From Streptomyces sp. JJ36 (GTDB lineage: Bacteria > Actinomycetota > Actinomycetes > Streptomycetales > Streptomycetaceae): a stretch of 64,000 nucleotides of DNA. This document shows positions 16,539 to 24,305 of this stretch, one piece after another. The notes beneath the pieces were generated by a model that had not been told where the DNA came from, ran no database searches, and worked only from the letters and a program-made list of their open reading frames with translations. Position 1 is the first letter of the stretch. Every line of letters starts with the position of its first letter. The stretch spans positions 62,001 through 126,000 of the forward strand of contig NZ_JACYHE010000006.1 of NCBI RefSeq assembly GCF_021696945.1, read 5' to 3'. The translations under genes and the position numbers were made by a program.

Positions 16539-17509
16539 GCGCTCTCCTCCTTGATCGTTCCGGTGCTCGGCCGGTGACCGGCCGTCAGATGGTCCCGCAC
16601 GAGGCCGGTGAGCACGCCGGCGACGGCGTCGGGGTTCTCCACCGGGGTCATGTGGCCGAGCCCCGGCAGTTCGGTCAGGCCCGTGCAGTGCGGCAGCGCG
16701 GCCACCATGCGCTGCGCGTGCACGGGCGGGGTGAGCCGGTCGGCGGTGCCGGCGACCACGGCCGTGGGCTGGGTGAGCCGGGCGAGGGCGGACGTCAGGT
16801 CCAGTTCGTCCAGCACCCGGGCCCAGGCCGCCCGCACCCCGCGGGGGCAGGCGAGCACGATGCGGGCGCAGGCGTCGACGGCCTCCCGGGAGGAGCGCGG
16901 GCCCATGGTCCCGTAGCGCAGGATGCGCCGGGAGACCGGTGTCACCGGCCCCAGCGGTGCGCGGGTGCCGAGCATCCGGGCCTGCAGCCGGGCCCGTACG
17001 CCGGCGAGCGGGAACGGCACCACCCGCGCCTCCCGCACCAGCCGGGACGGGCCGGTGCTGCACAGCAGCAGCGCCGCGGCGTGCTCCCGGAAGGACGGGC
17101 GCTCGGCCGCGGCCATCAGCGTCATGGCGCCCATGGAGTGGCCGCCGAGCACCGCTCGTTCGCCGGGGGCGAGGGTGGCGTCCAGCACGGCGCACAGGTC
17201 GTCGGCGAGCAGTTCGGTGCTGTAGCGGGCGGGTTCGGCGGCGGGTGTGCGGCCGTGGCCGCGCTGGTCGTACGCGACGACCCGGTGCCCGGCGGCGGTC
17301 AGTGCCCGTATGACCGGGGCCCAGAAGGCCACGGCGCAGGTCCAGCCGTGGGCCAGGACGACGGGTGCGGCGTCCTCCGGGCCGTACTCGGCGACGTACA
17401 GCCGGGCGCCGTCGGCGGAGACGGCGGTCGTCTCGCGGCGCGGGGCGGGCGGGGTGTAGCGGCCGGGGCCGGCGGGCCCGGTGGACGCGGCGTGGGGCGG
17501 CCGGCTCAT
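16535..17509 (-). CDS. Alpha/beta-hydrolase (esterase/lipase type)
   Basis: A 324-residue alpha/beta-hydrolase. It has the oxyanion-hole region VLAHGWTCAVAFW, the strand-4 YDQRGHGRTP, the nucleophile elbow GGHSMGA, an acid in AGTADRLTP and the catalytic His in GLGHMTPVENP. There is no signal peptide, so it acts in the cytoplasm. The ATG overlaps the stop codon of the monooxygenase gene (ATGA) and its stop overlaps the SDR start, so all three proteins are translated together. A plausible reaction is hydrolysis of the ester or lactone made by the Baeyer-Villiger-type enzyme upstream. Substrate is not deducible. Confidence 0.9.
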   Translation of the reverse strand: MSRPPHAASTGPAGPGRYTPPAPRRETTAVSADGARLYVAEYGPEDAAPVVLAHGWTCAVAFWAPVIRALTAAGHRVVAYDQRGHGRTPAAEPARYSTELLADDLCAVLDATLAPGERAVLGGHSMGAMTLMAAAERPSFREHAAALLLCSTGPSRLVREARVVPFPLAGVRARLQARMLGTRAPLGPVTPVSRRILRYGTMGPRSSREAVDACARIVLACPRGVRAAWARVLDELDLTSALARLTQPTAVVAGTADRLTPPVHAQRMVAALPHCTGLTELPGLGHMTPVENPDAVAGVLTGLVRDHLTAGHRPSTGTIKEESA

Positions 17510-19059
17510 GCAGCGGCCTCCCCGGCCGTGGCGGCGACGCGTTCCGCGGCCGTGGGGTCCGCGGGGGCGCGTCCCGGTTCGCCGGCGCGGAGCACCTCGT
17601 ACTCGGTGAGGTCCAGACGGCGGGTGACACGGCGGAACTCGGCGGTGGTGCCGGGCCAGACGGTGGTGTTGCGGCCGTTGTCGTCCAGGTACCAGCTGTC
17701 GCAGCCTCCGGTACTCCACACGGTGCGGCGCATCCGGTCCTGGATGTGGGTGTTCCAGGCCCGCACGGCCTCCGGGCGGGCGTCGAGCGCGACCCGGCCG
17801 CCGAGGGTGCCGAGCTGGGTGAGGTAGTCGATCATGTAGTTGAGCTGGGCCTCGATGATGAGGATCATCGAGCTGTTGCCCAGGCCGGTGTTGGGCCCGA
17901 TGACGGTCATGAAGTTGGGGAAGCCGGCGGCGGTGCAGCCGCGCAGCGCCTCCATGCCGTCCTTCCACTCCTCGGCGAGGGTGGTGCCGTGGGCGCCGTG
18001 GACGCGCTCGGCGATGGGCATGTCGGTGACGTGGAAGCCGGTGCCGAACACGACGGCGTCCACCTCGGTCTCCGTGCCGTCGGCGGCGACCAGGGTGTTG
18101 CCGCGGATCTCCCGCAGCCCGGAGGCGACGAGGTCGACATTGGGCCGGGCGAGCGCCGGGTAGTAGTCGTTGGAGAGCAGGATGCGCTTGCAGCCGATGC
18201 GGTAGTCCGGGGTGAGCTGTTCCCGCAGCACCGGGTCCTTGACGGCCCGCTTCATGTGCGCGGAGGCCAGCTTCTGCACCAGGCCCAACTGGTCCGGGCG
18301 CTTGGTGAAGGCGCTGACCTGGAGTTCCCGGACGCCCCAGAGGAGCTGACGGCGGAGCAGGCCGGTGGCGGGCAGCCGCGCGTGCAGCCGGCGCTCGAGG
18401 CCGGTGATCCGCCGGTCGACGCGCGGCATCACCCAGGGCGCGGTGCGCTGGAAGACGGTGAGCCGGCCGACCTCGGGCTGGATGGCCGGGACGATCTGGA
18501 TGGCGGAGGCGCCGGTGCCGACCATGGCCACGCGCTTCCCGCGCAGGTCGTAGTCGTGGTCCCACTGGGCGGAGTGGAAGACCTTGCCCTCGAAGGTGTC
18601 CAGACCGGGGAAGTCCGGGATCTTCGGGTCGGAGAGCGGCCCGGTGGCGGAGACGACGAAGTCGGCGGTGAGGGTGCCGTGCGAGTGCTCGACGATCCAG
18701 TGCAGTTCGCGGCTGTCCCAGCTCATCCGGTGCACCTCGTGGCCGAGGCGGATGTGCGGCCGGAGGCCGAAGGCGTCCGTGACGTTCTCCAGGTACGCGC
18801 GGATGTGCCGCTGGCCGGAGAAGGTGCGCGGCCAGTCCGGGTTGGGGGCGAAGGAGAAGGAGTAGAGGTGCGAGGGCACGTCGCAGGCGCAGCCCGGGTA
18901 GCTGTTGTCGCGCCAGGTGCCGCCCACCGCGTCGCGGCGTTCCAGCACCGCGAAGTCCGTGATGCCCGCGCGGCGCAGCCGCACGGCGGCCCCCAGGCCG
19001 CCGAATCCGGATCCGATCACCGCCACCCGTACGTGCTCGTGCTCGCGCTCGGCCGCCAT
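17506..19059 (-). CDS. Flavin-containing Baeyer-Villiger-type monooxygenase
   Basis: A 517-residue NADPH/FAD monooxygenase that would insert oxygen next to a ketone to give an ester or lactone. It shows the FAD Rossmann motif GSGFGGLGAA near residue 16, the Baeyer-Villiger fingerprint FEGKVFHSAQWD (pattern FxGxxxHxxxW[PD]) near 150, and the NADPH Rossmann motif GTGASAIQ near 175. FGTGFHVTD near 355 is the conserved ATG-like motif. The start codon ATG follows a clear AGGAGG. It heads an operon with a hydrolase and an SDR, and is divergent from a MerR gene. A 32-nt perfect stem-loop and a 16-nt inverted repeat lie in the upstream region. Confidence 0.92.
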   Translation of the reverse strand: MAAEREHEHVRVAVIGSGFGGLGAAVRLRRAGITDFAVLERRDAVGGTWRDNSYPGCACDVPSHLYSFSFAPNPDWPRTFSGQRHIRAYLENVTDAFGLRPHIRLGHEVHRMSWDSRELHWIVEHSHGTLTADFVVSATGPLSDPKIPDFPGLDTFEGKVFHSAQWDHDYDLRGKRVAMVGTGASAIQIVPAIQPEVGRLTVFQRTAPWVMPRVDRRITGLERRLHARLPATGLLRRQLLWGVRELQVSAFTKRPDQLGLVQKLASAHMKRAVKDPVLREQLTPDYRIGCKRILLSNDYYPALARPNVDLVASGLREIRGNTLVAADGTETEVDAVVFGTGFHVTDMPIAERVHGAHGTTLAEEWKDGMEALRGCTAAGFPNFMTVIGPNTGLGNSSMILIIEAQLNYMIDYLTQLGTLGGRVALDARPEAVRAWNTHIQDRMRRTVWSTGGCDSWYLDDNGRNTTVWPGTTAEFRRVTRRLDLTEYEVLRAGEPGRAPADPTAAERVAATAGEAAA

Positions 19060-19100
19060 CGCGCCGCCTCCTGAGGGTCTGGTCCTGCCGCTGCGTGCGC

Positions 19101-19132
19101 ACGTGCGGCGCCGCTCGGACGGCGCCGCACGT
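19101..19132 (-). promoter_or_regulatory. Perfect 12-bp stem-loop upstream of the monooxygenase operon
   Basis: ACGTGCGGCGCC at 19101-19112 pairs fully with 19121-19132 across an 8-nt loop. It lies 42 bp before the start codon, so it probably sits in the 5' leader of the operon. It could be a leader hairpin or a large operator. Confidence 0.55.
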
Positions 19133-19137
19133 ACTAC

Positions 19138-19153
19138 GCCAGTAATCACTGGC
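19138..19153. promoter_or_regulatory. 16-bp inverted repeat between monooxygenase operon and MerR gene
   Basis: GCCAGT-AATC-ACTGGC is a perfect inverted repeat in the divergent region and is the most operator-like site there. The divergent MerR protein is the likely binder. Confidence 0.5.
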
Positions 19154-19280
19154 ACGGTGGAGCGTAGAGCAGTTCACTACCGATGGGTAGGGGGTGGACC
19201 ACACGAGTTACCGGCGGTTACCCGAAGGGCCTGGTCGGCGCCGCCGGCCGGCGGGCCCGTACCGCACCACCGGCCCGGCA

Positions 19281-19286
19281 TAGGCT
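19281..19286 (+). promoter_or_regulatory. -10 box for a leaderless merR transcript
   Basis: TAGGCT ends 6 nt before the GTG at 19293, and no Shine-Dalgarno sequence is present. Transcription would therefore begin at or next to the start codon. Confidence 0.5.
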
Positions 19287-19292
19287 GACACC

Positions 19293-20147
19293 GTGGCGAC
19301 CCCAGACGAACGACCGGAGCGACCGCACCGGCCCGAGGACCGGCGGCCGGAGACGGCGACCCCGTACGAGCCCGCGCGGTCCGGTACCCCCGGCGGCGAC
19401 GCGGAGGACGGCAAGCGCGAGTACCGGGCCGCCGAACTGGCGAAGGCGGCCGGCATCACCGAACGCACCCTGCGCTTCTACCGCGAACGCAAGCTGCTGC
19501 CGCCGCCCCGCCGCGAGGGCCGCATCGCCTGGTACGACGAACACCACCTGGCCCGGCTGCGCACCATCACCACGCTGCTGCAACGCGGCCACACCCTCGG
19601 CGGCATCGCCGAGCTGCTCACCGCCTTCGAGAAGGGCGCGACCCGGAACAGCGCCGCCGAACTCCTGGGCGTGGACTCGCTGCTGACGGGCTCGTTCTCC
19701 GACGAGACACCGGTGCGCCTCACCCCGGAGGACATGGCGGACTACTTCGGCAGCGACATCACCGCCGAGGACCTGGCCGCCTCCCTCGACCTGGGCTATG
19801 TCGCGGTCGAGGGCGACGAGATGGTGCACGTCAGCCGGCGGCTGCTGGACGCCTCGGCCGCCCTGGTCGAGGAGGGCATCCCGCTCTCCGCCGTCCTGGA
19901 GGGCGGACGGCGGCTGCGCACCCATGTGGACGTGATCGCCCGCATCTTCAGCGAGCTGCTCCGGAGCCACGTCCTCCCCGGCGACCTCTCCCCCGCCGAC
20001 GCCGAGCGCATCAACACCGCCCTGGAGCGCCTCCGCCCGCTCGCCCAGCAGGTCGTCGACGCCGAACTCGGCCTCGCCCTGGACCGGCGGGTGCGCGAGG
20101 AGGTCGCCGAGTGGTTCCGGCAGGACGGCGGTGCACCCGGCTCCTGA
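19293..20147 (+). CDS. MerR-family regulator with long C-terminal sensing domain
   Basis: A 284-residue MerR regulator. An unstructured, charged N-terminus (1-47) is followed by the winged helix REYRAAELAKAAGITERTLRFYRERKL, IAWYDEHHLARLRTI, then the helical TTLLQRGHTLGGIAELLTAF linker. The C-terminal 150 residues form an alpha-helical ligand-binding domain with no conserved Cys (EDMADYFGSDITAEDLAASLDLGYV). The GTG start probably belongs to a leaderless mRNA (TAGGCT 6 nt upstream). It is divergent from the monooxygenase-hydrolase-SDR operon and likely controls it. The ligand is unknown; a lipid or ketone-like inducer would fit the context. Confidence 0.88.
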   Translation: MATPDERPERPHRPEDRRPETATPYEPARSGTPGGDAEDGKREYRAAELAKAAGITERTLRFYRERKLLPPPRREGRIAWYDEHHLARLRTITTLLQRGHTLGGIAELLTAFEKGATRNSAAELLGVDSLLTGSFSDETPVRLTPEDMADYFGSDITAEDLAASLDLGYVAVEGDEMVHVSRRLLDASAALVEEGIPLSAVLEGGRRLRTHVDVIARIFSELLRSHVLPGDLSPADAERINTALERLRPLAQQVVDAELGLALDRRVREEVAEWFRQDGGAPGS

Positions 20148-20161
20148 GAGCTGCCGGACAG

Positions 20162-20218
20162 GGCCCCGCGGACGCGCAGGCGCGGCCCGCACCCCTGCCG
20201 CGCGTCCGCCGTGGGGCC
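20162..20218 (+). terminator. Long hairpin after the MerR gene
   Basis: A 10-bp stem (20168-20177 with 20200-20209) is extended by a further 6 bp (20162-20167 with 20213-20218) across a 3-nt bulge. It lies 15 bp past the stop. The right half is followed by a direct repeat (20202-20218 and about 20223-20240). Confidence 0.6.
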
Positions 20219-20332
20219 GCCGTGCGTCCGCCGTGGGGCCCGTGCCCGTGCCGACCGGTCATCCTTCAGGAGCATGGGCGTAGCCCTCACGGTGGAAGAA
20301 GTCACGGGGAACATCCCCGTAGCGTCACGGGC

Positions 20333-20953
20333 ATGACAGTCTCGACGTCTCCGGCCTCGACGGGGAGGCAGCCCGTCACGCCCTCCCGCCCGAGCAGCAC
20401 GGTCCGCGCCGTGGCAGCGGTCACCGTCCTCTGCTGCGTCGGCTTCGCCCTGGTCAACCTCGACCTGCTCACCACGGGCTTCTTCGCCGGCGAGGACTAC
20501 GACCGGTTGACCGCGGACCATCCGGTCGGCTTCGCCGTGATGAACCTGCTGGTCCTGGTGCTGAAACTCGCCGGAGCGTTCGTGGCGGCGCTGACCGTCG
20601 CCCCGCGGGTCCGGACCTCGGCCCCCGGCCGGCTGCTCGCTCCCCCCGTGGTGGGGGTGAGCGCCCATGCCGCGTGGATCACCCTCGGCGTCTACTGCGC
20701 AGGCAGCATCGCCCAGGGCATCGTCATGATCGTCGAGGGCGACGGCATCGCCCTCGGCGAACTCGCCTACGTGGGCTTCTTCGCGCTCTTCGCGCTCTGC
20801 TACGGCGTCCTCGGGCTCTCCTACCACCGCCGCGCCGGCCTGCGCCCCCGTCACCTCGTCCTCGGCACACTGGGTGCGATCGTGCTCGGAGGCGTCCTCA
20901 CCGCAGCGATCGTCACGCTGACCGCGCTGGGCCTGGTGCCGTCGAGCACGTGA
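20333..20953 (+). CDS. Multi-span membrane protein, unknown function
   Basis: A 206-residue protein with no family that I can name. After a Ser/Thr/Pro-rich N-terminus of about 28 residues there are five likely membrane spans: near 28-50, 68-90, 108-132, 142-160 and 172-195. The loop after span 1 is acidic (GEDYDRL). No catalytic motif, Cys pair or transporter signature is visible. The start ATG was chosen because the hydrophobic region begins soon after; a weak GGG lies upstream. It sits alone between the MerR gene and a small-peptide/membrane gene pair. Confidence 0.7.
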   Translation: MTVSTSPASTGRQPVTPSRPSSTVRAVAAVTVLCCVGFALVNLDLLTTGFFAGEDYDRLTADHPVGFAVMNLLVLVLKLAGAFVAALTVAPRVRTSAPGRLLAPPVVGVSAHAAWITLGVYCAGSIAQGIVMIVEGDGIALGELAYVGFFALFALCYGVLGLSYHRRAGLRPRHLVLGTLGAIVLGGVLTAAIVTLTALGLVPSST

Positions 20954-21083
20954 CCCGGGTGCCTGCGCCGGCCGGCATCCGCACTCCCGTACCGGCCGCT
21001 CCCACGGCGGCCCGGTGACGGCCGTCCCCGAACCGGCCGGGGCACACGGGCCCGCACGGCAGCCTCCGGCCGCCCCCGGCCGA

Positions 21084-21089
21084 TATCCT
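21084..21089 (+). promoter_or_regulatory. Possible -10 box for the 41-residue peptide gene
   Basis: TATCCT lies 33 bp before the GTG at 21123 in otherwise GC-rich DNA. A convincing -35 is not seen. Confidence 0.35.
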
Positions 21090-21122
21090 CGCCGGTGCAG
21101 ACACCTTCCGCAGGAGGAGCGC

Positions 21123-21248
21123 GTGAGCCTCTACACCCGGGCGGACCCCGTCCGCGACACCACCGACGGCCTCGGCCGCCCCGGCCCGGGCCGCACCCGC
21201 ACCGTGGCCGGCACCGGCGGGCTCCACGGCGTGCCGGACGCCCGGTGA
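21123..21248 (+). CDS. Short peptide gene (41 residues) with strong ribosome site
   Basis: The reading frame starts with GTG placed 5 nt after a perfect AGGAGG and stops one base before the next gene. The product begins VSLYTRADPVRDTTDG and is rich in Gly, Arg, Thr and Asp, with no signal peptide or membrane span. The strong ribosome site and the tight 1-nt gap to the following gene suggest that it is translated, either as a real small protein or as a leader peptide that couples translation to the membrane protein. I recognise no family. Confidence 0.5.
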   Translation: MSLYTRADPVRDTTDGLGRPGPGRTRTVAGTGGLHGVPDAR

Positions 21249-21249
21249 C

Positions 21250-21825
21250 GTGCGCGTAGGTCTGGCCGGGCTCCGGCACCGCCACCACGGTGACGCCCTG
21301 AACGCCGTCGGCGTCCTCCTGTTCGGCGCTTCCGCCGTCGTCCCGCCGAACCCGGCGAGCACCACCGTCCTCGCCGCCGCCGTCACCCTGATGGCCGTCT
21401 CCTCGGCCATGCAGACCCGGCACCTCAGGGGACCACTGTGCGAGAGGTGCGTCGGGGCCATGCCGCTGAACGCCGCCGAGGCGGCCCAGCGGAAGCGCCG
21501 CTGGCGGTGGACGCTCGCCGCCTTCCACGCCACCTACGACCGCCCCTCGCGGGCAAGCCTCGCCGGTACGACCGCCCTGCTGCTCCAAGGCGCCGGAGCC
21601 GCCCTCCTGTTGGGGTTCGCCGAGGCGGGCGACCACTCGCGCGGGCTCGGTGGCCTGGTCCTGAGCCTGGGCCTCCTTCTCTCCCTGGCCACCACCTGGA
21701 TGGGCCGCACGCACAGCCGTCTCCAGCCCTGGTGCCCCTTCTGCGACCACGGGGGCGGCGGCGGGGAGGGCGGCGACCGCGATCCGGCGCCGCAGGACGA
21801 CCCCGGGCGGCCGGTACCCGCCTGA
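21250..21825 (+). CDS. Membrane protein with two CxxC motifs
   Basis: A 191-residue protein with about four membrane spans (near 17-32, 34-52, 96-116 and 126-148) and two Cys pairs: CERC after span 2 and CPFC in the C-terminal tail. Both pairs would face the same side, so they may form one zinc site or act as a thiol pair. The tail ends in a Gly/Asp/Pro-rich disordered segment. There is no Shine-Dalgarno of its own; GTG begins 1 nt after the stop of the 41-residue peptide, so translation is probably coupled. No named family is recognised. Confidence 0.7.
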   Translation: MRVGLAGLRHRHHGDALNAVGVLLFGASAVVPPNPASTTVLAAAVTLMAVSSAMQTRHLRGPLCERCVGAMPLNAAEAAQRKRRWRWTLAAFHATYDRPSRASLAGTTALLLQGAGAALLLGFAEAGDHSRGLGGLVLSLGLLLSLATTWMGRTHSRLQPWCPFCDHGGGGGEGGDRDPAPQDDPGRPVPA

Positions 21826-21923
21826 GCCGGCCCGGCACCCGGGCAGGACTGGAAACCTGCCACACGGGCCGGGCCGTTCAGCAGCGTGGGCTGCGGGGGC
21901 CGGCCGGAGCCTCGCGAGCACAG

Positions 21924-21941
21924 GACAGGACCGCTCCTGTC
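21924..21941. terminator. Hairpin between convergent genes
   Basis: GACAGGA-CCGC-TCCTGTC is a perfect 7-bp stem, 16 bp from the end of the xth gene and 99 bp past the membrane-protein gene. Confidence 0.45.
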
Positions 21942-21956
21942 TCCTGGCGGACTCCG

Positions 21957-22763
21957 TCAGGAGTCGAACACCGCCGTCACCGGAGCGTGGTCCGACCAGC
22001 GCAGCTCGTGCGCGGCCGCCCGCTCCACGTACCCCTTCACGGCCCGCTCCGCCAGCCCGGCGGTGGCCGCCAGCAGGTCGATGCGCCAGCCGCTGTCGTT
22101 GTCGAACGCCCGGCCGCGGTACGACCACCAGGAGTACGGCCCGGTCTCCTCGGGATGCAGCGCCCGTACGACGTCGGTGTAGCCGCCGTCGGCCGGGTCG
22201 AAGACCCGGTCCAGCCAGGCACGCTCCTCGGGCAGGAAGCCGGAGTTCTTCCGGTTGCCGCGCCAGTTCTTCAGGTCGGCCTCCCGGTGCGCGATGTTCC
22301 AGTCGCCGCAGATCAGCACCTCACGGCCGTCGGCCGCCGCCTTCTCCCGCAACTCCCGGAGGTAGGGCAGGAAGTCCGCCATGAAGCGCTCCTTCTCCGC
22401 CTGCCGCTCGGTGCCGACCTCGCCGGACGGCAGATAGAGGCTGGCCACCGTCAGGCCGCCAGGGAGGTCCGCCTCCACATACCGGCCGGACTCCTCGAAC
22501 TCCGCGGCCCCGAAGCCGATCCGGACCCGCTCCGGCTCCCGGCGCGTGAGCAACGCCACACCCGCCCGGCCCTTCACCGACGACGGCGCCCACACGGCGT
22601 GCCAGCCCTCCGGCTCCCGCACCCCGGCGGCAAGCTGCTCCGGCTCCGCACGGACCTCCTGCAGGCAGACGACGTCGGCGTCCGTCTCCGCCAGCCACGG
22701 GACATAGCCCTTGCGGGACGCGGCACGCAGCCCGTTCACATTGACCGTCGTCACCTGAATCAC
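21957..22763 (-). CDS. xth: Exodeoxyribonuclease III (AP endonuclease)
   Basis: A 268-residue exonuclease III of the EEP fold that cleaves DNA 5' to abasic sites and removes 3' blocks in base-excision repair. All signature blocks are visible: VNVNGLRAA at the N-terminus, VCLQEVRAE (metal-binding Glu), GRAGVALLTR, LYLPSG, GDWNIAHREAD (catalytic Asp and Asn), GWRIDL and the C-terminal WSDHAPVTAVF with the catalytic Asp-His. GTG was taken as start; GGGAG lies upstream. It faces a 1.5-kb gene-free region on its 5' side. Confidence 0.94.
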   Translation of the reverse strand: MIQVTTVNVNGLRAASRKGYVPWLAETDADVVCLQEVRAEPEQLAAGVREPEGWHAVWAPSSVKGRAGVALLTRREPERVRIGFGAAEFEESGRYVEADLPGGLTVASLYLPSGEVGTERQAEKERFMADFLPYLRELREKAAADGREVLICGDWNIAHREADLKNWRGNRKNSGFLPEERAWLDRVFDPADGGYTDVVRALHPEETGPYSWWSYRGRAFDNDSGWRIDLLAATAGLAERAVKGYVERAAAHELRWSDHAPVTAVFDS

Positions 22764-23039
22764 AGCAGCTCCCTGCCCGTCCGTCCGTGCAACCTCCCCC
22801 GCTCCCCGGCCGCGGCCCCCCGTGACCGGCGCCACTGGTGGCACCCGCCGGAACCCGGCCGAGCCAGCCACCCTAACCGCTCCGGCACACCGTCCCCGCG
22901 CCCGTCGGCGAGGCCGGGCGCAGGGTCTCTCGGGGGCGTGCCCCAAGGCGCGGGCGCCACGGGCCGGCTGCTGCGGCGGCGGCTTCGCGACGGGGCGGGG
23001 CGGATGCGTTGCCGAGTGCGGGCCGGGCGTCGGCGGCTT

Positions 23040-23360
23040 CGCGACGGGGCGGGGGCGGGTGCGTGGCCGGGTGCGGGGCTCGTTCTGTTGCGGTCACTGC
23101 TTGGCGGGCTACGGGGAGAGGGGTGGTGGGTGGCGGGCTCGTTCATGTTGCGGGCGCGGGTGGCGTGGTGGGCTGGGGTTCACCCGCCGGTGACGGGGCC
23201 GGTCGGCGGGGCGGTCGGCAGCCGGTGACGGGGGTGCCCTGGCGGGCTGCTGCCGCGCTGTGGCCGAGGCATCGTCTTCTCGCTCCGCTCGTTCCACGCC
23301 GGTGGCACTGCGCGGTCTGTCTGCGGGCCGTTCCGGAGTGGGGGTGCGCGCGGCCCGGGT
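23040..23360 (+). repeat. Left arm of a long imperfect inverted repeat
   Basis: This stretch matches the reverse complement of about 23865-24155 at roughly 80-90% by eye, with small insertions. Shared blocks include ACTGCTTGGCGGGCTACGGG, GGTTCACCCGCCGGTGACGG and CGTCTTCTCGCTCCGCTCGT. The last block and its neighbours would allow a large cruciform. Confidence 0.8.
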
Positions 23361-23553
23361 CGTGCCGGAGGTCCGGTGGAGCGGGCCGTTCCGGAGTGAG
23401 GGTGCGTGCGGCCCGGGTCGCACCGGAAGCCGGCCCGCGCCGGAGGGCTGATGGGCCGCGTCGAGCCCGGCGGGGGCGGGGACGGCTCCGGGGGCGGGAT
23501 CATCGCCTTGCCCGCGCGGCCGATCGGGGCCCCCGGAGGCCCGCCCGCGTCGT

Positions 23554-23625
23554 GATCTTGTACTGGTCCACGCTTTGGACAAATCTGGGCCGATATTTGC
23601 CAAAAGCGTGGACCAGTACAAGATC
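23554..23625. repeat. Perfect 23-bp inverted repeat with 26-nt loop
   Basis: Positions 23554-23576 pair without mismatch with 23603-23625. The element is about half AT, in DNA that is otherwise about 75% GC, and lies near the centre of the larger inverted repeat. The loop can pair partly with itself (GGACAAAT against ATTTGCC). There is no T-run, so a simple terminator is unlikely. Confidence 0.92.
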
Positions 23626-23864
23626 GTCCGGAATTTGTCAGGGGTGGTGCCCACTGACGGGTCTTACACTCCGGGGCTCCGGGGGCGCTCGCCGGGTACA
23701 AGCCCGGCCCGCCAGGTCGTGCGGGCGCCCGCAAGCCGCACCCGGGCTCGCGACCCCCGCCAGGCCGCAGGCCGAGCGTCAGAAGCCCGGCCTCGGACAG
23801 GCCAGGCCAGGCCAGGCCAGGCCACAGGCAGGGTGCCCGGCCCCAGCCCCCACCGGCTACGAGC

Positions 23865-24155
23865 CCCGCGCACCCCCACTCCGGAACGGCCGGCAGGCGG
23901 ACCCCGCACTGCCACCCACGTGCAACGAGCGGAGCGAGAAGACGAAACCCCAGCCACAGCGCGGCAGCAGCCAGCCAGGGCACCCCCGTCACCGGCCACC
24001 GACCGCCCCACCGCCCCACCCCGTCACCGGCGGGTGAACCCCAACCCACCACGCCACCCGCCACCAGCAACCAGAACGAACCCACCACCCACCACCCCTC
24101 CCCCCGTAGCCCGCCAAGCAGTAACAGCACCAGAACGAGCCCCGCACCCGGCAAC
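23865..24155 (-). repeat. Right arm of the long imperfect inverted repeat
   Basis: This is the inverted partner of 23040-23360. It has the same blocks in opposite orientation, with about 10-20% differences and a few short length changes. Confidence 0.8.
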
Positions 24156-24305
24156 GCACCCCCCACCACCCCCACCGCGTAGGGCCGTTGCTCGCAACCG
24201 GTCGTTCGCCCGCCACACGCCACGTGCGGCGGGCGGAGGCAGCAGTGGCCGCATCTGAGTACGAACGCTCATGACGCGCGCTGCCCGAGGCAGGAGACTC
24301 GGGGC

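Larger units (their letters stand above)
22764..24305. other. 1.5-kb gene-free region rich in direct and inverted repeats
   Basis: No believable gene lies here. Frames on both strands are open only because of base composition, and their translations mirror each other because the DNA is an inverted repeat. The contents from left to right are: about 45-bp direct repeats (22978-23021 and 23031-23076); the left arm of a long inverted repeat; two further 45-bp direct repeats (about 23324-23368 and 23384-23428); a perfect 23-bp hairpin; a (CAGGC)-type pentanucleotide run near 23803-23828; and the right arm. Nothing resembles a transposase or integrase. Confidence 0.8.

Noticed and set aside
23803-23828. 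CAGGC pentanucleotide run as a CRISPR or VNTR array
   Set aside because: Only about five units of 5 nt without spacers; it is simple-sequence slippage, not CRISPR.
23009-24258. Paired open frames on both strands with similar translations (ILYWSTL...KAWTSTRS)
   Set aside because: The similarity is caused by the inverted DNA repeat. The frames lack ribosome sites and read through repeats.
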